Origin: Diphasiastrum complanatum
Taxonomy: Eukaryota > Streptophyta > Lycopodiopsida > Lycopodiales > Lycopodiaceae
NCBI GenBank assembly: GCA_029204225.1
Contig: CM055097.1
Span: forward strand, 55,814,719 to 55,878,718
DNA length: 64,000 bases
Direction of reading: 5' to 3'
The translations under genes were made by a program, and so were the position numbers. Below the pieces are notes generated by a model. The model was given only the letters and a program-made list of their open reading frames with translations. It was not told the DNA's origin and ran no database searches. Below, one piece after another: positions 57,599-64,000 of the stretch (position 1 is its first letter; the number at the start of each line of letters is the position of its first letter).

Positions 57599-58110
57599 GT
57601 TGAAGGTGTTAAAAAATATTTGAACTTTTGAACTATCATGAACATTTCGCGAAAAATTTGAGGGTGTTTAAAATAGTTGAACTTTTGGACTGTCGCGAAC
57701 ATAGTTCATTTCTGCAGACTGTCTTGAAAACAATGTAAATCTACAGACTTGTTCTAAATGCAAGTTTGAAGTCCTTAAAGATGGCCAAGTCTTCAATGAC
57801 TTTGAGTTATTAAACTTAACATTTGAACTTAATATTATGATGGGATTGGTTACCCTTTGCTGGCGATCAGCCGGAAGTCCGTTGTAGACATTCTTCAAGT
57901 AATTGGCTGTCTAAGTTATCATTCACAAAGGAGGCAAATGTGGGCTTAATTTCCAATAGAATGTGCAAGAGATTGAACTTGGTTCTGCATGTCAAAATAT
58001 GGCCTTGATCTTGGTTCCTCACGTAGCATAATGTAGGTTTCTTGTTGACATCCAAAATATCATAAAGGTAATCAAGCTCACAATTGTTCATGTTTGTGTA
58101 CTTCAAAAAT
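57599..58110 (-). pseudogene. Unrecognised gene fragment
   Basis: The minus-strand frame 58106-57867 (DYLYDILDVNKKPTLCYVRN, FNLLHILLEIKPTFASFVND) and the overlapping frame ending NVYNGLPADRQQR before a GTAACC donor-like site near 57856 look like a real exon with one frame break near 57900. I do not recognise the family. Confidence 0.35.
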
Positions 58111-58193
58111 TACGGAATATCCTTTGGTGCATTGGGATATCATTCGAAAATTGGCTTTTGGTTGGACTCTCATCTCTCTCTACTTATACATGC

Positions 58194-58196
<3 letters not shown>

Positions 58197-58239
<43 letters not shown>
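58197..58239. repeat. (TG)n microsatellite
   Basis: About 43 bp of uninterrupted TG. Confidence 0.97.
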
Positions 58240-58639
58240 ACACACACAAGCACATATATTACAAATATGTTTGAAACTTACATTTTACCAAAATAATAGA
58301 TTTTCATTAGTTTATGCAACAAGATAGAATTATCAATTTTGAACTACAAGATTTTTCTCCTAGAGAGGTCAATATAACATGATGGCATTGAGATAACGAC
58401 CAACAAAGTTGAAATCTAAGAAAATATATGAGTAGGAGTTATTAGTTAGAAACTAGCTGTAAAAGTTGACAAACTCAAAACAAGTTATTGCTTGTTTGCA
58501 AGCTCCTAAATCTCCAACAACCCTACAAAAAATGACCTTGTTTGACTTGAGTAATGTAAGAACACAAGATTTATGTGGCCTCGAGGACAAATTGACAAAC
58601 TTTAGAAGCTGTCAAATTGAGGTGATGCAATGTTTTTAA

Positions 58640-59380
58640 TGATAACTGAGGTTGGCAGCCTTGTTGCACATCTGGCTGGTGAAAATGTCAAAAAACATCT
58701 ATTTTAGAATTATTTAAGAAAATAAACAAACAAAAATATTACAGGTCCACTAGATGTGCAGTTCAACAATAGGTCCACTTCAACGAATATTTTTTTTGGA
58801 AAGGTACAAATTTGAAATATTGCAAGTAGATACAAAAAAGAAAACGATTGCTAAAAAAATAACCGAGGGATGATGATTTGAAATTACAGGATGTAGATGT
58901 TTTGGCTTTTAATTTTGAGTTTACAATGACTAATTATCTACAAAAGTCAACTATAGCCATATTGAAAGAGCAACTTGGATTAATGAGACAACTATCATCC
59001 TCAACTTGTCAACAACATAGCAAAGTTGACTTACAAGGTTTCTTATCAACATTGGACGCGGATTTTAAGGAAGATATGTCAGTCGACTTTGATGAAGAAG
59101 ATGGGTCTTTCACCTCATCATCTAAAAATGAAAGTGTTCAAAATATGTCAATTTATGAACTGAGAGGCATCAGTGAAAATTCCTTAAAAAATGTACTTTG
59201 AAAAAAGAATACGTAAATATAATTTAAGCCCTTTTGTATTTTAATGGCATTTGAACTTTCAAAAATTCATGTATTGTCTTGAAATGTTATATCATATGTA
59301 ATTATGATGGTTTTATGAGGTTTGCAAGAAAAAACTTGGAGTGCTTTATTAAAAATAGGCACGTTTTGATAGTTTTTAAA
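58640..59380 (+). pseudogene. 3' remnant of a second DUF7869-type element
   Basis: 58878-59201 encodes LQDVDVLAFNFEFTMTNYLQ and an acidic C-terminus (STLDADFKEDMSVDFDEEDG) that align with 4468-4905. Upstream, 58655-58810 matches about 4355-4505. Downstream, 59215-59370 matches 4910-5060. The catalytic region is absent. The copy is cut at 59380 by an inserted element and resumes at 61381. Confidence 0.88.
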
Positions 59381-59800
59381 CATTAGAGGAGTTCAAAGCA
59401 CCAAAAGGGTTGTTTGTCAAGATGCTTTTATTGACTATTCAACTATTCAATGTACATGTGGCCCGATAAGGTTTTTACACCTATGAAGGAATGTAACGTT
59501 GTTTGTCGGTCTGAAAATTTTTGGAGTTTTCCAGTAATTAATATTTTGAACATTTCGAAACTCCCGCTGGGCAGGGTCTAGAGTTGTGATTTGACAATAC
59601 TTGCTACCCGCAAGACTCCTAACCCGAATCATAAAAATTATGGTTAGTAGTAATATCTTCTGAGGAAAGCATAGTTAAACAGACTTACATGTTTTAAAGA
59701 GGGCCAACTTACAAGAAGCTGCAAAACATCATCTACAACAACATCAGCCATTAAACTATGGATGAGTAGAACAACAATAGATTTTCTAGACATTTTTTAT

Positions 59801-60596
59801 ATTTTTATAGAATCATAATCAAGATGTGATCATTCCAATGAATTCTACATGAAGAGTAGATCATTTTTGCTTTTTACCTCATCTCCATCTGAGTTCAAAT
59901 AAGAAAGTTATGGCTAATCAAATATTTTGATGATGTGGCATATCGCCATGAGGCGAGAATAGACCAGTCTTTTTTACCAGATTGCAGATCTTTGTGTGAT
60001 GGAGATATTCCAATGGATTCTACACGAAGAGTAGATCATTTTTGCTTTTTACTTCATCTCCATCCGAGTTCAAATAAGAAAGTTATGGCTAATCAAAGAT
60101 TTTGATGTTGTGGCATATCGCCATGACGCGAGAATAGACAAGTTTTTTTTACCAGAATGTAGATCCTCGCATGGTGGAGATATTCCACATCATCAAATGC
60201 CACATCATTAAATAATATGAATGCCACATCATCAAACGCTTATCTTGTACTATAAATCTTTGATCTACCATAGCTTTCTTATCTGAACTTTGATAGAGAT
60301 GAGGTCAAAAGCAAAATTGATCTACTCTTTGCATAGAATATGATGATGTGGCATATCACCATGACGTGAGAATAGACAAGTTTTTTTTTCACCAAAATGT
60401 AGATCCTCGCGTGGTGGAGATATTCCACATAATCAAGTGTCGCGTCATCAAAAGCTTACCTTGTACTATGAATCTTTGATCTACCATAACTTTCTTATCT
60501 AAACTCTCATAGAGATGAAGCCAAAAGAAAAATTGATCTACTCTTTGCATAGAATATGATGGAATGTTTGTATCTTGCTTATGATTCTATAAAAAT
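59801..60596. mobile_element. Foldback element with long complex inverted repeats
   Basis: ATTTTTATAGAATCAT (59801-59816) is exactly complementary to 60581-60596, and the inverted similarity continues inward for over 100 bp (GAGTAGATCA, TAAGAAAGTTATGG). Inside, a segment of about 174 bp is repeated directly (near 59830 and 60005), and the GATCTACTCTTTGCATAGAATATGATG segment occurs twice in opposite orientation (60312 and 60531). No coding capacity. It sits inside the 2-kb insertion. Confidence 0.82.
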
Positions 60597-60711
60597 TAAG
60601 AGCTTGCGTTTTCATTTCATAATTGAGTTCTTTTTAATTTGCATTTTCAAATTTGAAAAAAAGTAAAGCAAAGTTCAGACTCAACTTCAAGTCCTCCCTT
60701 ATTTTAATAGT

Positions 60712-60768
60712 TTAAGGGAAGAGGATTTGAACCTCTACAAGATTAAGCCTTGTCTTCCATACCCTTAA
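60712..60768 (-). ncRNA. tRNA-like fold lacking a D arm
   Basis: On the minus strand a 57-nt stretch pairs as TTAAGGG/CCCTTAA (7 bp), ACAAG/CTTGT around GCTTAAT (7-nt loop) and AGAGG/CCTCT around TTCAAAT, which fits the T-loop consensus. Eight bases replace a D arm, and C stands where U33 is expected. It is probably a decayed tRNA-derived sequence (for example from a SINE) rather than a working tRNA. Confidence 0.35.
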
Positions 60769-61380
60769 TTCTACACAAAGGGGTGGTTAATCTAATAACA
60801 GAGGGAACATCTTACTCAACCAAGAAGCTGGAAACATCAGTACATTATCTACAGCAATATTAACTATTAATCTAAGGGAGAGTAGAATAATAATAAACTT
60901 GAACTCTGCAAAAAGCAATCACAGCACCTACAAGAACAAGACATATAGCATCAATAAAAAGCTGCAAAAGGAGCCCACATTGCTAAAACTTCCTTACAAA
61001 GCTCCTCGAAGTCATTCTCAGGATGACTCACAAGTATTCGACAAGTTGACATGCAAATTAGTGTGACAACATGACCGGAGAAATCTAAAAGACTAGAGGT
61101 TCTATTTATGTAAAACTTTGATCATTTACACATGAAATTTTGGAGGAAATTTTCTCTTGCTTGTGGCGCGTGCTTTGTTTCTTGGCAGCGTGCTTTGTTT
61201 CATGCGCACTATCAATATACTTCAAAAAATGAGCCATCCACACAACTTAGACGGTGGGCAGCACCGGAAACTAAGAAAACAAGAAAAAATTCCGGTCATT
61301 TTATCATTCTCTCTCTAACATTCTCTTACTAAGGCACAATTTCTTATACGGCCCTTTCGGAATCGAAAACTCCTCTAATG

Positions 61381-61506
61381 AGAATATAATTTAGTAAATC
61401 CCTTAAAAAAAAACCATGATTTTGGCCTAAAACTAGGACCACTAAAAAATACCAAAAAAGATTACTCTTTTTTAGGTCAAAGTCCCTATACAAATGTCAT
61501 CGCGTT
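61381..61506 (+). repeat. Distal end of the second DUF7869-type element
   Basis: Continues 59380 after the insertion. It matches 5085-5206 with the same abrupt end after CAAATGTCATCG. Confidence 0.82.
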
Positions 61507-61533
61507 CATGGTTGTTTCTAAACTCAAACTCAT

Positions 61534-61535
<2 letters not shown>

Positions 61536-61582
<47 letters not shown>
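61536..61582. repeat. (AT)n microsatellite
   Basis: About 47 bp of uninterrupted AT. Confidence 0.97.
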
Positions 61583-61586
<4 letters not shown>

Positions 61587-61649
61587 CCAGATATTACTTG
61601 ATATATACATTTTTCAATCTGGCAGTATAAGCAACATACTGCTCTTTGG

Positions 61650-62418
61650 TCTGGTGGGCAACACTTTCGCATTGAATGACATTCGAATGTGGGGTGATGA
61701 CAATTTTTCACCAAGCCAATCACAGTAGTGCAAGGGATATCAATCTGGTTGAAAGTGACTTTGCTTATGCTAGAACCATACAAGAGATATTGAAAGTTGA
61801 CTATAGATCTTTCAAGATCTTTTTGTTCGATGTTAAATGGTTTCAAATAGAATGTTGAGGGCCACATGCAACTATGGAATTGGATTCAAATGGTCTATTT
61901 GCTCTTGATTCAACAAAGATTCTTTTCTCTATCAATGAAAGATTGGTCTTACCAAGTCATTGTCAGCATGTAATTATAATAATCGTTGGTACTTCTAAGT
62001 CAGTTGTTGAGCACACTACTCATTTATATCATTTGCATGTACACATATAGCCCTTTATCTTGATCCATCCAATACAAGGTGGCTATTTGTCATGCAAACC
62101 AAGAAAAGAAAATAGATATTTTTTGAAAGTATCAAGCTCGAAGATGCAACAACAAAAAACCATGATGAAGAAGAAGAAAGCAATCGCGATATGGAAAATC
62201 ATACAAAAGAGAATCCACGTAATGAAGAAGATGAAACAAGTAATTATTTCATGGAGCCAAACGAGCATGATGATTGGGATGTCAATGACAATGACATAAG
62301 AGTTGAAAGTAAAATCAATGAAGAGATTCATTCAACAAATGGTCCTAATACAAAATACTGGCTCCAATCTACCCCAAAAATTATTAAAGTTATATGTCAT
62401 GCAATTAAATACATATGA
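61650..62418 (+). pseudogene. DUF4216-like C-terminal part of a CACTA transposase
   Basis: IQEILKVDYRSFKIFLFDVK near 61770, then a TGA (61857), GPHATMELDSNGLFALDSTK near 61860-61920, VLPSHCQH near 61950, and in a shifted frame DPSNTRWLFVMQTKKRKIDI near 62065. This order fits DUF4216, the C-terminal domain of plant En/Spm (CACTA) TNP2-type transposases. An acidic tail follows (62190-62400: NPRNEEDETSNYF, EHDDWDVNDNDI). Stops and shifts show decay. The family match is from memory of its block order. Confidence 0.5.
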
Positions 62419-62750
62419 AAGACACTTTACAAATGACAAAACAACCATACATAAATGGTCCAAGACCAAAGATAATCCAATTACATAAATAGTCAAATCT
62501 CGCGAATATACATAAACTTCATCAATAAATGCACGTACATATGTATCGACTAGAATGATAACACTAGCAACATCAGTATCTATACATATGGATCAACTAG
62601 CTATAGAGTAAAAAAAACTAGCTAGATCCAGCTGAGCCATCCTCACCCTGGCCATTTGATGGGGACTATTGTACATGCGTGCACAACAAACATGAATTAC
62701 TGTTGTGAAAAATGTGGTGAGAGTCAAAGAGACTAATCAATGTATATAAC
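62419..62750. other. Noncoding DNA
   Basis: I see nothing functional here. Confidence 0.4.
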
Positions 62751-63471
62751 TTAAAATCTATTTTGAAGCCATACCTCAAAAGCAACATTCCCATTTATCC
62801 TCACTCCTTGCCTTTCCAATAACTCGAGTAATGCTTGTGTGTACGCATACATGTACTCATCATGGGTGGGAGACCACCCTACAACGGATTTTTGCATAAA
62901 CATACAAATCTGTGATCGTACTAAACAAGTTACTAATCTAGGATGTGCAAAAAAAAAATCCAAAAATAAAATGGCAAGTCAAATTCAACTTATGGGTATG
63001 AGATAGACTTACGAGATGGGCATGAAGCTATCCCTCGCCGCCACTGCCCAAGTTAGAAGGCCCTGTAGTCTCCAATCGAACTTTTGCTGCCTCTCTTTGT
63101 TGTTTGAATCGATCTGGATTTTCTTGGAATTCCTTCTTAGCATATTTCCAGTCTACCTTCTCCACATGGTAAGGTCTATGTCTATTAGCTCTCACCACAT
63201 CTCAGATCTCCAATTTGCGGTGGCTCATCACAACTTCCATGCGTTTCACCATCCATTTTCGTTTAAATTCCATATTGTGGGAGGGGACTGGGAACTCTCT
63301 GCGCAACTGATCAACCACACGATTCTTGCAAGAATCGTTGACGTCGTCCCAGTCATGAAATATGTCCCGGGCGGAGACGATATACATGAGCTCCCTCATG
63401 CGAGTGATGACCAGCTTTCCATGGGCATTCTCAATTATGCGACCCTCCTTGCCTATGTCATTCGACGACAA
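62751..63471 (-). pseudogene. Possible plant transposase-associated fragment
   Basis: 63471-63202 reads GRIIENAHGKLVITRMREL and IFHDWDDVNDSCKNRVVDQL, followed by a REFPVP block. The W..V...K..V...L...F pattern is seen in plant En/Spm-associated proteins (Transposase_24-like). 62963-62751 reads HDEYMYAYTQALLELLERQG and could be a later exon, with an AG/GT-bounded gap between. The family call is weak. Confidence 0.35.
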
Positions 63472-63616
63472 AATGGTAGTTGGTGGAGAGGTGGCAACGA
63501 GAGTGTCAAGGGGGTGGCCTCAGGCGGAGGAGAAGTGTCACAAATGGGAGAACACTGGGGAGGGGGGGGGAGTAACTGGGGGGTGTGGGATGGAAGAGTA
63601 TTGGAGAGGGTAGTAA

Positions 63617-64000
63617 GCGGGGGGAGCCACGATCGGGATGGGAGAATAGCCAACAAGAGTCCAAATCATCTTGTTACGAAACACTTGATACACTAGAACG
63701 GAAGAATTGGAGATGTTGGCAATTGGGAGTCTATTGAGAGTTTAAAAAGGAATTTTTATGCTTTCCCTTTTCAAGGACAAAATTGTTTTTAAGGGAGGAC
63801 AAATGTTAAGTCTCTAGATATGGACTTAACTAGCGGGGGGAGCCACAATCGGGATGGGAGAATAGCCAACAAGAGTCCAAATCACTGTTGTTACGAAACT
63901 TTTGATACACTAGAAAGGAAGAATTGGAGATGTTGGCAATTGGGAGTCTACTGAGAGTTTAAAAAGGAATTTTTATGCTTTCCCTTTTTGAGGACAAAAT
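63617..64000. repeat. 216-bp-period direct repeat at window edge
   Basis: 63617-63783 is repeated at 63833-64000, nearly identical (AGCCACGATCGGGATGGGAG against AGCCACAATCGGGATGGGAG). The second copy is cut by the window end. It may be a longer satellite or the end of a repeat array. Confidence 0.92.

Larger units (their letters stand above)
59381..61380. mobile_element. 2-kb insertion bounded by inverted CATTAGAGGAGTT
   Basis: CATTAGAGGAGTT at 59381-59393 and its exact complement at 61368-61380 sit precisely where similarity to the 4.9-5.2 kb copy is interrupted. The repeats extend imperfectly for about 35 bp (shared AAAGGG and GT positions). No transposase frame is visible, so this is a non-autonomous DNA element. 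A clear target duplication was not found. Confidence 0.7.

Overview
This window looks like nuclear DNA of a land plant with a large, AT-rich, repeat-laden genome. The evidence is Ty1/copia and Ty3/gypsy retrotransposons with plant-type tRNA primer sites, a Helitron, CACTA-type debris, long GA/CT microsatellites, an intron-containing NIP aquaporin and a DEG9-like protease fragment. I cannot name the species. A seed-free plant (fern or lycophyte) is a guess only. Only one gene reads as fully intact: the aquaporin at 44.5-46.0 kb (minus strand, five exons, 275 residues).

Layout. 0.6-5.2 kb: an array of 17-bp palindromes spaced about 41 bp apart, then a decayed plus-strand gene of the DUF7869 type (probable transposase). 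A remnant of the same family lies at 58.6-61.5 kb. 5.2-7.3 kb: decayed Helitron Rep (minus). 8.6-10.2 kb: end of a Ty3/gypsy pol. 10.2-15.1 kb: a gypsy-type primer site, a long noncoding leader and gag-like reading frames with a 720-bp internal duplication. 15.1-24.8 kb: LTR-like sequence and several nested copia elements on the minus strand, including one with both LTRs and a TCTTG target duplication (20690-24179). 25.0-33.1 kb: four intron-containing reading units. 33.2-42.5 kb: rearranged copies of one gag-bearing element family, with a captured DEG9 fragment and a GC-rich island. 42.8-43.2 kb: microsatellites. 44.5-46.0 kb: the aquaporin. 47.0-57.6 kb: one copia nested inside another, with a TTCTG target duplication. 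58.6-61.5 kb: the second DUF7869-family copy, interrupted by a 2-kb inverted-repeat element that holds a foldback element. 61.6-64.0 kb: CACTA-like fragments and a 216-bp direct repeat.

The most interesting part is 25.0-33.1 kb. Two divergent genes share a short promoter with symmetric TATA boxes, each roughly 310 bp before its ATG. Both leaders carry a repeated 18-bp motif in strictly alternating orientation. The rightward gene encodes a centromeric-type (CenH3-like) histone H3 fold continued in frame into a long extra domain. The leftward gene encodes an acidic protein I do not recognise. With the flanking RNase H-like gene and another unknown gene, this may be an undescribed mobile element or gene cassette. 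It is decayed: single nonsense codons interrupt the histone gene.
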